Shown here: piece after piece, positions 39,869-51,385 of the stretch
Layout of the letters: each line of letters starts with the position of its first letter
Position numbering within the stretch: position 1 is the first letter of the stretch
DNA from: Deinandra increscens subsp. villosa
Taxonomy: Eukaryota > Streptophyta > Magnoliopsida > Asterales > Asteraceae
NCBI GenBank assembly: GCA_039602395.1
Contig: JBCNJP010000024.1
Location: 6,169,524-6,233,523, forward strand
Reading direction: 5' to 3'
Length of the DNA stretch: 64,000 nt
The notes under the pieces: generated by a model
The model's database searches: none
The model's input: the letters and a program-made list of their open reading frames with translations, nothing else
Told to the model about the DNA's origin: nothing
Position numbers and translations under genes: made by a program

Positions 39869-40047
39869 TTCAACTAAATGGGCAAACTCCAATAACTTCC
39901 CCTGTTTCAATTCTTAGGGTTCATTGTGATCCAGAAGAACTGTCGTTAGTATAAAACTGAATTTTTGAAAAACAGTTACCATCTATTTTCTCTCCAGGTT
40001 TCTAATTGGCGATTTAAACCTAAACCTTACTCTATAATTTCTCACAA
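39869..40047 (+). promoter_or_regulatory. Leader of the long plus-strand 3' ORF
   Basis: It includes TTTTCTCTCCAG at about 39984-39999, a pyrimidine-rich 3' splice-site-like sequence about 50 nt before the ATG at 40048. That would suit expression from a spliced RNA. No recognisable RNase H or integrase sequence of Copia C reappears here. Confidence 0.35.
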
Positions 40048-40722
40048 ATGGCACCCAAATTGAATCGAAAGGCTGCATCAAAGGCTACTCCACTGTTCTT
40101 CACCGAACATAATGTTGTAGCGTACTTCGAGAAGTCTGATAAGTCAAACCTATTTGATGAAATGAACGATTTCCTCGAGAAATCCAACACTCATTTTGCT
40201 TTAACTGTGAATCCTATAATATGCAAGCAGAGAATTGCTGAATTTTGGGACTCAGCCAAAAAATATGTTGATAGCAACGGGGTTGGTAAAATTGACTCTA
40301 GAGTCAATGGGAATGAGATTAGTTTGACTGAAGAAATGATCCGGAAGCATCTGAAATTCAATGATGCAGGAGGTGATCCTGATTACAATTCAAAATTGTA
40401 CTTGAAGACGTACGAAGCAATTGGGTATGGGGGTGACTTAACTTGTGCGACCGTTAAAAAGGGACAACTACCCTATGTTTGGCGATATCTTGCTCATACC
40501 ATTCTCCACTGCCTATCTCACAAGAAAACTGTGTGGGATGAACTTGCTGCACCTCAATCATCCGCTTTTCATGGATTGGTAAATGGGCTCAACTTTAACT
40601 TTTCAAAAATGATATTTGATGGAATGCTGGAAAATCTGAAACCTAAAAGGATCTTTTACATGTACCCCAGATTCATCCAACACATTCTCAATTGTGAATT
40701 TCCAAATCTGAAAAATCTCTGA
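40048..40722 (+). pseudogene. Long 3' ORF (position of the env-like ORF in SIRE-type Copia), N-terminal part
   Basis: ATG at 40048 opens 224 codons starting MAPKLNRKAASKATPLFF. Visible blocks are NDFLEKSNTHFALTVNP, EFWDSAKKYVD, ISLTEEMIRKHLKFND, an HTILHCLSHKKTVWDEL helix and a RIFYMYPRFIQHIL motif near the end. A TGA at 40720 closes this frame. The following frame continues the ORF to the Gypsy 2 insertion at 40867. I associate the MYPRF-type block with large ORFs downstream of pol in Asteraceae Copia elements. No signal peptide or membrane segment is visible here. Function unknown. Confidence 0.55.
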
Positions 40723-40867
40723 TCAACATCTTGAACTAAAGTCTTTTACAAGTAAAACATTTTCTAACATGCAAGTGAACAAAACTGTTTTTCTTGGTAA
40801 AGACACATCACACCCTATGCCTAGGGCTAGGACTGCTCCTGAGCAAACTGCTCCTGGTGACAACATT

Positions 40868-43414
40868 TGTCACACCCCCAATTAACCACTAACGGAGTTT
40901 ATACCGTTAAGGGGCGCGACTAGACCAGGACCACAACCGTTAGTTACAAATACTAAATGAATCCAGAGTAAAGTCCAAGCATCATTAATAAAAACAGTTT
41001 CAAAATATACGCAGCGGAAAATTATCTGTCTTAGCACTAACCGCGTGCTTTACATAAACAAGTCATTGTATTAAATCCCCAAATTTTAGTTTAAAATAAA
41101 CAAAGTCTTCGAGTGCCATGCCAACCTCTAGCGGATACTCCTCAACGATCTGCAAAAGTGAAAACCGCACAAGTGTCAACCTAACGGTTGGTGAGTTCAC
41201 GGTGGGCATGACATGCATTGGCCCAGTCTCAATAATCGTATGTATCAACATATATATAAGTAGTATGGTTTTGCAAAACATTGCCAAGAGTTTATTTACT
41301 GAATATGCACTAGTTATGTAAAAGTTAAAGCAGTCAACCGATATCGCGGGTAGCTAATCCGGTTTCCATGCACTAAGGAAGTCGTACTAGGGCTGAAAGC
41401 TGACGTGACAGTGTACGGCATTTGCCGTTGGTTTGTGCCTCCAGTTGTGTCCCATTTGGGATGCCCACAACTAAGATCAGGCTGATATTGCACTCCGTTC
41501 GGCCCCCGGCCGGTTGGCTACACATTTGTGTACCGCGGAGCAGGGTTTGTCAAACCCTCAGTAGATCTACCCAACATCCCCTTGCTTTCCAGATCATCGG
41601 TACTAAGTTGAGGACTTTAAGTTTTAAAGCATCCTTAGAAATCATGTGATATCATTTGTTTTCGACTTTAACCTACACTAGTCATATTAAAATGTTTATT
41701 CTGGATTTCATCTGAAATCCCAAAAAGAGTTTAAGTGTCGTAATAGTTGGTTCCGGATTTCATTTGAAACCCCAAAGATGGACAGTTGCAAGTGTTCCCC
41801 ATAAAACACTCCAACTTCCATAACAGGTACCCCATTAGGCAATACCTCAAATTGTCAGCGTTGTTTTCCGTTTAGTATGTTCGTTGTGGCCCAAACGGGC
41901 TCACAAGTAAAGGGTTTGTGAAACTCACCTTAGGTTGCTCAGCTACACTTGTTAATCCAATTTATGTTTGCTAACGAAGACCTAGTAATCACATTAAGGT
42001 CTTAGGTGTTAGGTTGTGTCTAAACTTTTACTTAACGTCACTATGGCCCATAACATAGCACGTTGCAACTAAGACTCGACATACCGACTCACGATACCGA
42101 TGGTTGATCATAAACAAGGGTTCACATATTACAGAAATCAAACATATATCATCATAGCATAATCATGTAAGTCATGGCATATTATTCAAGCAAATTGCAC
42201 AAGTTTGGTTTTCAGGTCAGGTCTTAGTTTCGCTAGCACAGTTTCGCTAGGCAGTTTCGCTGGGTGCACGGGCAGCACTTTCGCTAGGCAATGCCCGGTG
42301 ACACAGTTTCGCTAGGCTAGTTTCGCCCGAAACTGCTGACGCAGTTTCGCTAGCCTAGTTTCGCAGGGAAACTGGTTTGAACTTTCGTTCAGGTATTTCG
42401 CTCGGTAGTTTCGCTCGAGCTGGTCTGGTCAGGTTACCGGCGACACTATAGTTTCGCTGGGTAGTGTCGCTGGAAGGAGATATAGTTTCGCTACTTAGTT
42501 TCGCCCAGAGAACACGCAGTTTCGCTGGTCGCGAAAAACATACGGATTTGCCTAAAAATCAACCCTAACAGCTTCTGATCTTACATGCAATTCATTATTT
42601 AGCATACATAGGCATTTACCAACATAAATCAACAAGCTTTAACGTGTTTAACATGCATTTTGTCATCAAATCACCCAAAATACATTCAAAACCCTAAAAT
42701 GACTAAAGTAGCATGAATCTCTATCATGGTTGGATTTCATACGCAAAGTTGGAGACTTTATCACAGATCTAGCATTCCTAGTCATAAATACAGAAGATCT
42801 AACAAGTTCATGAAAGATTGAGCATGCTTTAAGAAGAAACATATGGAAAATGCATGTAAACGGGTTTTGGAGACTCACGGTTGATCGAGGATCGATGAAT
42901 GCTCTCTACCAACAGTGATGATAGCAGCAAATAGTGATATCTCAGCTGGTCCAGAAATCTCAGAGAGTGTGTGTGTGTTTGTTGTGTGGTTTGAGCAAAT
43001 GAGGCTATTAGGGTTTATTAAGATTATTTATATCAGAGGCTAGTTTCGCTGGCAGTTTCGCTAGCCAGGCGAAACTAGCTCTGGTCACATGTTGATCGAG
43101 TAGTTCAGCTGGCTACCGGGCGACACTACAGTTTCGCCCGGTAGTTTCGCTGGTGACCAAAAAGACAAGTTTTCCACATAATCAAGTATTTACCATTTGT
43201 CATGCAATTCACAATACTAAGTCATGTATTTAAATCATGTTGCACATAAGGACAATAAGTAAGCACATAACACATATGGGCGGGTTCGGTGATCAACCAA
43301 AGGTCGTGGACGTATTCGGCCTAGTTAAGCATTAGTTACTTAAGTTAACACTTATGACTGTAACTAACGGAGATTGTCTAACGGAAGTTAACCTTGGAAT
43401 TCTCGGGTGTCACA
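40868..43414 (-). repeat. 3' LTR of Gypsy 2
   Basis: 2,547 bp, TGTCACACCCCC to GGGTGTCACA. TTTCGCTRG clusters are at about 42226-42535 and 43039-43155, with the TATA box at 43024-43032. It differs from Gypsy 1 LTRs mostly in the 41400-41900 third. Confidence 0.92.
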
Positions 43415-43573
43415 TCCTTCCCTTGTAATTGGAATTTTCGTCCCGAAAATTATTCTTGTGTCGTAGCGTTCGCAGTTTCAGCTGTCGTCGTTGCTGTCGT
43501 CGCTGGGGAAAGAAAGCAAAAGTTTTAGGGTTGCCACATCCTCCTCCTGTTAAAGGAATTTTGGTCCCCAAAA

Positions 43574-43798
43574 TTAAATCATACCTTGAGTTTCTGTGGA
43601 CGTTTGTTCGAACAGGTGAGGATACTTTTTCTTCATCTGATCCTCTCGTTCCCACGTATATTCTGGTCCACGCTTTGAGTTCCATCGTACCTTGACGATC
43701 GGAATCTTGCTACGCTTGAGGGTCTTCTCCTCGCGTCCCATGATTTCTACCGGTTGCTCGATGAATCTTAGATGTTCATCAATTACCAATTCCTCCAA
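43574..43798 (-). pseudogene. Gypsy 2: chromodomain
   Basis: It contains IPIVKVRWNSKRGPEYTWE and KKYPHLFEQTSTETQGMI at the C terminus, nearly the same as Gypsy 1. It is out of frame with the integrase upstream because of a 2-base difference at about 43812-43850. Confidence 0.85.
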
Positions 43799-43803
43799 AG
43801 GAA

Positions 43804-44693
43804 TTATTTCAGTCTCTTGAGCCTGACACTTTCTTCAGATTTAGAGACGTGAAACACGTTGTGAACTCCATCGAGTTCGGCTGGGAGTTTCAATCGGTAG
43901 GCTACCGGGCCTACTTCCCCAATAATTTCAAATGGATCGATGTAGCGAGGATTCAACTTTCCGCGTTTTCCGAAGCGTATCACTCCTTTCCAAGGAGATA
44001 CCTTCAATAATACTTTGTCACCTACTTCGAACTTTAGAGGTTTACGGCGTTTGTCGGCATAGCTCTTCTGTCTATCTCGTGCTGCAGCTATCCGCTTTCT
44101 GATTTGGATTATGCGTTCAGTCGTGTCGTGAATGATCTCTGGTCCAGTGAGTCCTTTCTCACCTGTTTCGGCCCAACACACGGGCGATCTGCATTTTCTG
44201 CCATATAGTGCTTCAAATGGTGCTGCACCGATGCTTGAATGATAGCTGTTATTGTAGGAGAACTCCACCAACGGAAGGTGAGCTTCCCAGTCTTTTCCGA
44301 AATCGAGAACACAAGCTCGGAGCATATCTTCTAATGTTTGAATGGTTCTTTCCGTCTGACCATCGGTCTGCGGGTGATAAGCTGTGCTCATATCAAGTCT
44401 GGTCCCCAATGCTTCATGCATAGATTGCCATAATCGTGAAGTGAATCGTGGATCTCGATCGGAGATAATAGTCTTAGGCACTCCATGACGCGCCACAATT
44501 CGGTCGATGTACAGCTTCGTTAGCCTATCCATGTTGTCGTTTTCCTTCATCGGGATAAAATGTGCGGATTTGGTTAAGCGATCAATGATAACCCAAATCG
44601 CATCTGGTCGATTCGATCGATGAGGTAATCCTGTAACAAAATCCATGGAGACATCCTCCCATTTCCATTCTGGGATCTTTGGTTGCTGTAATA
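43804..44693 (-). pseudogene. Gypsy 2: integrase core
   Basis: The blocks are as in Gypsy 1: IWVIIDRLTKSAHF, SDRDPRFTS, YHPQTDGQTERTIQTLEDML and NPRYIDPFEI, where the GPF motif is altered to DPF. An extra base near 44694 separates it from the zinc-finger part, which is intact in the upstream frame (HxxxH and CLTC ligands around 44720-44800). Confidence 0.85.
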
Positions 44694-47272
44694 GTCCCAG
44701 AAGGCTTTTGGTACTCGATCTTTACCCTTGAGCACGTTAAACACTTAGCCACATATCGCGCGATGTCGGCTTTCATATTTGGCCACCAATACAGGTTCTT
44801 TAAGTCTTGGTACATCTTATCTGATCCTGGATGTATCGAATACCTCGACTTGTGAGCCTCGTCCATTACGAGCTCACGGAGATTTCCCAGCAGAGGAACC
44901 CAGATTCTGTCGTTATAATATCGGAGTCCATCAGACTTAATTTCAGAATTTCCATCCACCCCTCGCAGTGCTTCAGCTGCGAAGTTTTCTTCTTTCAGAG
45001 CTTCTCTTTGAGCATCGCGGATTCGATCCGGCAGTCCCGAATGAATGGTAAGTTGCAGCACTCGTACCCTTCGAGGCTTTTCATACTCTTTCCTGCTTAG
45101 GGCGTCAGCCACAACATTGGCTTTTCCCGGGTGATACTTGATTGCCAAATCATAATTGTTCAGTAACTCGACCCACCTTCGTTGTCGCATGTTGAGATCC
45201 TTCTGATCAAAGATGTGCTGTAAGCTTTTGTGGTCAGTAAATATTGTGCACTTTGTTCCATAAAGGTAATGTCTCCAAATCTTGAGTGCATGAACAACGG
45301 CTCCCATCTCTAAATCATGCGTTGTATAATTCTTCTCAGTATCCTTCAGTTGCCTCGACCCATAGGCAATTACTTTGTCTCGTTGCATCAATACGCACCC
45401 GAGTCCTTGAATAGACGCATCGCAATAAACCACAAAGTCGTCAACCCCATCAGGTAACGAGAGAATTGGAGCAGAACATAACATGTCCTTGAGAGTTTGA
45501 AAGGCGCGTTCCTCTTTTTCACCCCACCTATATTGCACTCCTTTGTGCGTCAAAGCCGTTAAGGGTTGAGCCAATTGAGAGAAACCCTTGATAAATCTTC
45601 GGTAGTATCCGGCAAGTCCCAAAAATTGTCGGATTTCGGTCGGCGCTCTAGGTGTAGACCAATTCTTGATAGCTTCTACTTTAGACGGGTCGACATGGAT
45701 TCCTTCCTCATTAACGATGTGTCCAAGAAACTGGACTTCGCGTATCCAAAAATCGCACTTCGAAAACTTGGCGTAGAGTTGTTCCTTACGAAGTAATTCC
45801 AAGATAAGACGCAGATGATTCTCGTGTTCTTCCTTCGTTTTGGAGTAGATCAAAATATCGTCAATGAAGACTATTACAAACTTGTCGAGGTACGGTTTGC
45901 ACACTCGATTCATCAAATCCATGAATACGGCAGGCGCATTGGTTAGCCCAAACGGCATAACCAGGAACTCGTAATGACCATACCGAGTTCTGAATGCGGT
46001 CTTAGAAATGTCCTCGTCTCGAACACGAAGTTGATGGTATCCTGACCGTAGATCAATCTTTGAGAAGTAACTTGAACCTTGAAGCTGGTCGAAGAGATCG
46101 TCGATTCTAGGTAAAGGGTACCGATTCTTGATCGTGACTTTGTTAAGCTCTCGGTAGTCAATGCACATCCGGAACGTTCCATCTTTCTTCTTTACAAATA
46201 ACACCGGAGCTCCCCACGGAGACGAACTTGGACGAATAAATCCCTTGTCGAGTAGCTCTTGAAGTTGTGCAGATAGTTCATTGAGTTCACTCACAGCCAA
46301 ACGATACGGAGCGCGCGCAATCGGAGCGGCTCCAGGGGTTAGGTCGATTCCAAACTCAACTTGTCGGAACGGAGGCAAACCAGGCAGATCTTCAGGAAAT
46401 ACATCTTGGAAGTCGCGGACTATCGGGTAGTCGTTGATTCTGCGCTCGGGAAGTGTCGAGTCAGTGACGTTTGCAAGAATCGCGAAGTGACCTTTACGAA
46501 GGCACTTTTGAGCTTTGAGATATGAGATAATTCCGGTCACTGTTCCACCCTTTTCACCTTGGACTGTTAACACCACACCGCTTTCGAGTGGAATACGGAC
46601 CACTTTTTCTTGACACAGTATTTCGGCTCGATTTTCAGATAACCAGTCCATTCCTACTATCACGTCAAAACTACCAATCGGAAAGGGCATAAGGTCGATT
46701 CCTATCGTATGGCCAGCTAGTTCTAACTTACAGTCCTTAACTATTTGGGTCGTATCATGAAGTTTACCATTCGCTAATTCTACCACATACTTAGCATCTA
46801 GGTCAATTGGTTTGGCCTTAATTAGTCTAGCAAACTTATTGGAAATAAAACTTCTTTCAGCACCAGAATCAAATAAAACAGTAGCGAAGAAACCATTCAA
46901 TATAAATTTACCGTTGATCACGTTGGCATCGTTGCGAGCTTCACCTTGACCCATCACAAAAGCACGACCTCTACCATTCCCGCCATTACCGTTTCCACCA
47001 TTTCCGTTCCCATCATTGTTTCCCTGGTTCCCATTGTTTCCATTTCCCTGTCTGCGCAATCGCGGACAATCTTTCTTCATGTGGCCCTGCGCACCACATT
47101 CAAAACAACCACGGGCTCCACCATTGTTGTTGTTCAGATTGTTTCCTGGCCCGTTACGGTTGTTCACATTTCCCCTGTTGTTTCCCCCTTGGTTCTGACC
47201 ATTGTTGTTTAGTCTCTGCAAATTGGTCCAGCAGTTGTTGGCTTCATGACCCAACTTTCCACATCTCCCACA
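44582..47272 (-). pseudogene. Gypsy 2: zinc knuckles, protease, reverse transcriptase, RNase H and integrase finger
   Basis: This frame is open without interruption. CERC/CGRCGKLGHEANNC and CFECGAQGHMKKDC knuckles are at about 47230-47270 and 47080-47120. Protease LFDSGAERSFIS is at about 46850-46885 and the RT catalytic FIDDILIYS at about 45840-45870. RNase H YCDASIQGLG is near 45400-45430, followed by the integrase HHCC finger. The first dozens of codons of the open frame (47273-47392) are not homologous to Gag and reflect a frameshift near 47275. The enzymatic core from protease through RNase H appears undamaged. Confidence 0.88.
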
Positions 47273-48091
47273 TTCCAGAGCCCTTGCTACACATACCTCT
47301 GTGGTGCTTCTCACACTTGTTACAGAACGGAGCCTTGCCCTTGTAGTTCCCATTCCCGCCTTGGCGGTTGTTGCTCCCACTGTTGCTGCCATAGTTGAAA
47401 GTGGACCTTGTGTTGTCAGGTCGCTTGTTTTGATACTGGGAGTTTGAGGATCTCCCAGATTGATTCACAGACATTGCTGGAGCTTCTTCTTCAGCCTTTC
47501 TTTTGCCACTTAAGGCGGTCTTTTCAGAGCTTCTGGCAGGTAGTGTACCCCTTTCAACCTCTTGATCAGTTAACTTGTGAGCCAGACGGATGGCTTGCTG
47601 TACGGTTACCGGGTTGCTAGCAGTTACCAGACTCTTGATTTGGGGTACGAGACCCTCCAGATAACGCTCAATGCGCTTGAACTCAGCGTCGACCATAGAT
47701 GGACACAGTGCTGTGTACTCGTGGTATCGTGCAGTGTACGCTTCGACCTCAGACCCAATCATTTTGGAGTTCAGAAATTCTCCTTCGAGCTTCTTGACTT
47801 GATCGCGTGGACAGTATTCCTCCATAATCAGTTCTTTGAACGCTCCCCATTCCATGTTGTTAGCCGCATCATTCCCAATCATTTGAATCTCAGCGTTCCA
47901 CCAAGACAGAGCTGCACCTTCGAATGTACCAGTAGCAAACTTCACTTTGTTTTCAGCCGGGCAGTTACACATGGAGAAGACTTTTTCAGACTTCTCAATC
48001 CATCTGAGGAGACCTACCGCTCCTTCTTCGCCGGAGAATGTCATTGGCTTGCAGTCCATGAAAGTTTTGAAGGTACAGTGATGGACGTTTC
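47273..48091 (-). pseudogene. Gypsy 2: Gag capsid (second exon)
   Basis: The frame runs from the intron acceptor at 48091 through NVHHCTFKTFMDCKPMTF, LLRWIEKSEKVFSMCNCP and FKELIMEEYCPRDQVKKLEGEFL to the first zinc knuckle (CNKCEKHHRGMC), then shifts near 47275. The ATG at 48119 is inside the intron-like insert, so the true entry is probably the upstream exon. Confidence 0.8.
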
Positions 48092-48162
48092 CTGATGCAA
48101 TTAATAGTTCGGGTTTCAAATTTTAAACAGGTCAAAATATATATATCGCCTTGTGCCTTAAC
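48092..48162 (-). other. Intron-like insert in Gypsy 2 gag
   Basis: 71 bp, GTTAAGGC to TTGCATCAG, with the stop immediately after the donor. Its ends match the Gypsy 1 insert while the middle differs in sequence and in length (71 versus 66 bp). A length change not divisible by three argues it is not translated. Confidence 0.6.
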
Positions 48163-48295
48163 CGGCGTAATAATTACCATGGGCGGCAATTGTAGCTTGC
48201 ACGGCAGCCACGGCGGCTTGCACATGCTCGTTGATCATCGCTTGCAGTTGTGCAGGCGTCAGATTGATGTTGTTCCTTCCCGCTCTTCCAGACAT
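48163..48295 (-). CDS. Gypsy 2: putative first Gag exon
   Basis: ATG at 48295 opens 44 codons plus one base: MSGRAGRNNINLTPAQLQ, then a helix QAAVAAVQATIAAHG and NYYA. It is phase 1 like Gypsy 1, and the length difference from Gypsy 1 (3 nt) keeps the frame. Confidence 0.6.
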
Positions 48296-48822
48296 TTTCT
48301 GGATAGTGAAAGTAGACAGTGTTCAGTCACAGTTATATTCTATACATATCCCATAATATGTATATTAGCAATTTCCCGTTATCCTTCTATTAGTCCAGAA
48401 AAATTTTGTGCATAATCGAGGCGTCGTCGAAGAACGTCGGAATCCGTAAGTACTATCGTCGAAAGTCGGCTTTCCCATAAAAGTCACCGTCGGCGTAGTC
48501 GTCGTAGCAGAAATCAGGACGTAGCGCGTAGCATCGTTTCGTTGTCGCTTTCCCCCGAAGTAGTGTGTATTTAACGTTCGCGTTTCGTATTCGTGTGTGA
48601 AAATTCCCTAAGGTTTTCCGTTAGACTTCCTAGACACGGTCTATATATATATCTATACGTATATATATACATATGAAGTATTTACTTACACAGCAGAGCG
48701 AGTATCCCAGGTTGGCACGTGAAAATTTTGTTTTGAGAATTTGTTTGTTTGTTTGTAACTAAGGTTTCAAGTTGCAGTTTCCAAATCGTTTTCAAAAATG
48801 ATTCCAGTTCTCTGCAACCTAT

Positions 48823-48835
48823 GGCTCTGATACCA
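48823..48835 (-). promoter_or_regulatory. Primer binding site of Gypsy 2
   Basis: GGCTCTGATACCA, 3 nt inside the 5' LTR. The leader 48296-48822 is homologous to that of Gypsy 1 and includes an AT microsatellite near 48640-48670. Confidence 0.9.
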
Positions 48836-48838
48836 ATC

Positions 48839-51380
48839 TGTCACACCCCCAATTAACCACTAACGGAGTTTATACCGTTAAGGTGCGCGACTAGACCAGG
48901 ACCACAACCGTTAGTTACAAATACTAAATGAATCCGAGTAAAGTCCAAGCATCATTAATAAAAACAGTTTCAAAATATACGCAGCGGAAAATTATCTGTC
49001 TTAGCACTAACCGCGTGCTTTACATAAACAAGTCATTGTATTAAATCCCCAAATTTAGTTTAAAATAAACAAAGTCTTCGAGTGCCATGCCAACCTCTAG
49101 CGGATACTCCTCAACGATCTGCAAAAGTGAAAACCGCACAAGTGTCAACCTAACGGTTGGTGAGTTCACGGTGGGCATGACATGCATTGGCCCAGTCTCA
49201 ATAATCGTATGTATCAACATATATATAAGTAGTATGGTTTTGCAAAACATTGCCAAGAGTTTATTTACTGAATATGCACTAGTTATGTAAAAGTTAAAGC
49301 AGTCAACCGATATCGCGGGTAGCTAATCCGGTTTCCATGCACTAAGGAAGTCGTACTAGGGCTGAAAGCTGCGTGACAGTGTACGGCATTTGCCGTTGGT
49401 TTGTGCCTCCAGTTGTGTCCCATTTGGGATGCCCACAACTAAGATCAGGCTGATATTGCACTCCGTTCGGCCCCCGGCCGGTTGGCTACACATTTGTGTA
49501 CCGCGGAGCAGGGTTTGTCAAACCCTCAGTAGATCTACCCAACATCCCCTTGCTTTCCAGATCATCAGTACTAAGTTGAGGACTTTAAGTTTTAAAGCAT
49601 CCTTAGAAATCATGTGATATCATTTGTTTTCGACTTTAACCTACACTAGTCATATTAAAATGTTTATTCTGGATTTCATCTGAAATCCCAAAAAGAGTTT
49701 AAGTGTCGTAATAGTTGGTTCCGGATTTCATTTGAAACCCCAAAGATGGACAGTTGCAAGTGTTCCCCATAAAACACTCCAACTTCCATAACAGGTACCC
49801 CATTAGGCAATACCTCAAATTGTCAGCGTTGTTTTCCGTTTAGTATGTTCGTTGTGGCCCAAACGGGCTCACAAGTAAAGGGTTTGTGAAACTCACCTTA
49901 GGTTGCTCAGCTACACTTGTTAATCCAATTTATGTTTGCTAACGAAGACCTAGTAATCACATTAAGGTCTTAGGTGTTAGGTTGCGTCTAAACTTTTACT
50001 TAACGTCACTATGGCCCATAACATAGCACGTTGCAACTAAGACTCGACATACCGACTCACGATACCGATGGTTGATCATAAACAAGGGTTCACATATTAC
50101 AGAAATCAAACATATATCATCATAGCATAATCATGTAAGTCATGGCATATTATTCAAGCAAATTGCACAAGTTTGGTTTTCAGGTCAGGTCTTAGTTTCG
50201 CTAGCACAGTTTCGCTAGGCAGTTTCGCTGGGTGCACGGGCAGCACTTTCGCTAGGAAATGCCCGGTGATACAGTTTCGCTAGGCTAGTTTCGCCCGAAA
50301 CTGCTGACGCAGTTTCGCTAGCCTAGTTTCGCAGGGAAACTGGTTTGAACTTTCGTTCAGGTATTTCGCTCGGTAGTTTCGCTCGAGCTGGTCTGGTCAG
50401 GTTACCGGCGACACTATAGTTTCGCTGGGTAGTGTCGCTGGAAGGAGATATAGTTTCGCTACTTAGTTTCGCCCAGAGAACACGCAGTTTCGCTGGTCGC
50501 GAAAAACATACGGATTTGCCTAAAAATCAACCTAACAGCTTCTGATCTTACATGCAATTCATTATTTAGCATACATAGGCATTTACCAACATAAATCAAC
50601 AAGCTTTAACGTGTTTAACATGCATTTTGTCATCAAATCACCCAAAATACATTCAAAACCCTAAAATGGCTAAAGTAGCATGAATCTCTATCATGGTTGG
50701 ATTTCATACGCAAAGTTGGAGACTTTATCACAGATCTAGCATTCCTAGTCATAAATACAGAAGATCTAACAAGTTCATGAAAGATTGAGCATGTTTTAAG
50801 AAGAAACATATGGAAAATGCATGTAAATGGGTGTTGGAGACTCACGGTTGATCGAGGATCGATGAATGCTCTCTACCAACAGTGATGATAGCAGCAAATA
50901 GTGATATCTCAGCTGGTCCAGAAATCTCAGAGAGTGTGTGTGTGTTTGTTGTGTGGTTTGAGCAAATGAGGCTATTAGGGTTTATTAAGATTATTTATAT
51001 CAGAGGCTAGTTTCGCTGGCAGTTTCGCTAGCCAGGCGAAACTAGCTCTGGTCACATGTTGATCGAGTAGTTCAGCTGGCTACCGGGCGACACTACAGTT
51101 TCGCCCGGTAGTTTCGCTGGCGACCAAAAAGACAAGTTTTCCACATAATCAAGTATTTACCATTTGTCATGCAATTCACAATACTAAGTCATGTATTTAA
51201 ATCACATTGCACATAAGGACAATAAATAAGCACATAACACATATGGGCGGGTTCGGTGATCAACCAAAGGACGTGGACGTATTCGGCCTAGTTAAGCATT
51301 AGTTACTAAGTTAACACTTATAATTGTAACTAACGGGGTTTGTCTAACGGAAGTTAACCTTGAAACTCCCGGATGTCACA
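48839..51380 (-). repeat. 5' LTR of Gypsy 2
   Basis: 2,542 bp. The outer end has decayed to GGATGTCACA. The TATA box is at 50991-50999. TTTCGC clusters are at about 50190-50500 and 51005-51120. Confidence 0.92.
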
Positions 51381-51385
51381 ACATT

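Larger units (their letters stand above)
40868..51380 (-). mobile_element. Gypsy 2: full-length Tekay-like chromovirus, older sister of Gypsy 1
   Basis: 10,513 bp, minus orientation, target duplication ACATT (40863-40867 and 51381-51385). LTRs are 40868-43414 and 48839-51380, with about 25 visible differences. The primer site is at 48823-48835 and the polypurine tract (AAGGGAAGGA) at about 43415-43424. Gene order is the same as Gypsy 1. Frameshifts lie near 47275 (Gag), 44694 (integrase, extra base) and 43812-43850 (before the chromodomain). It splits the long plus-strand 3' ORF. Confidence 0.93.
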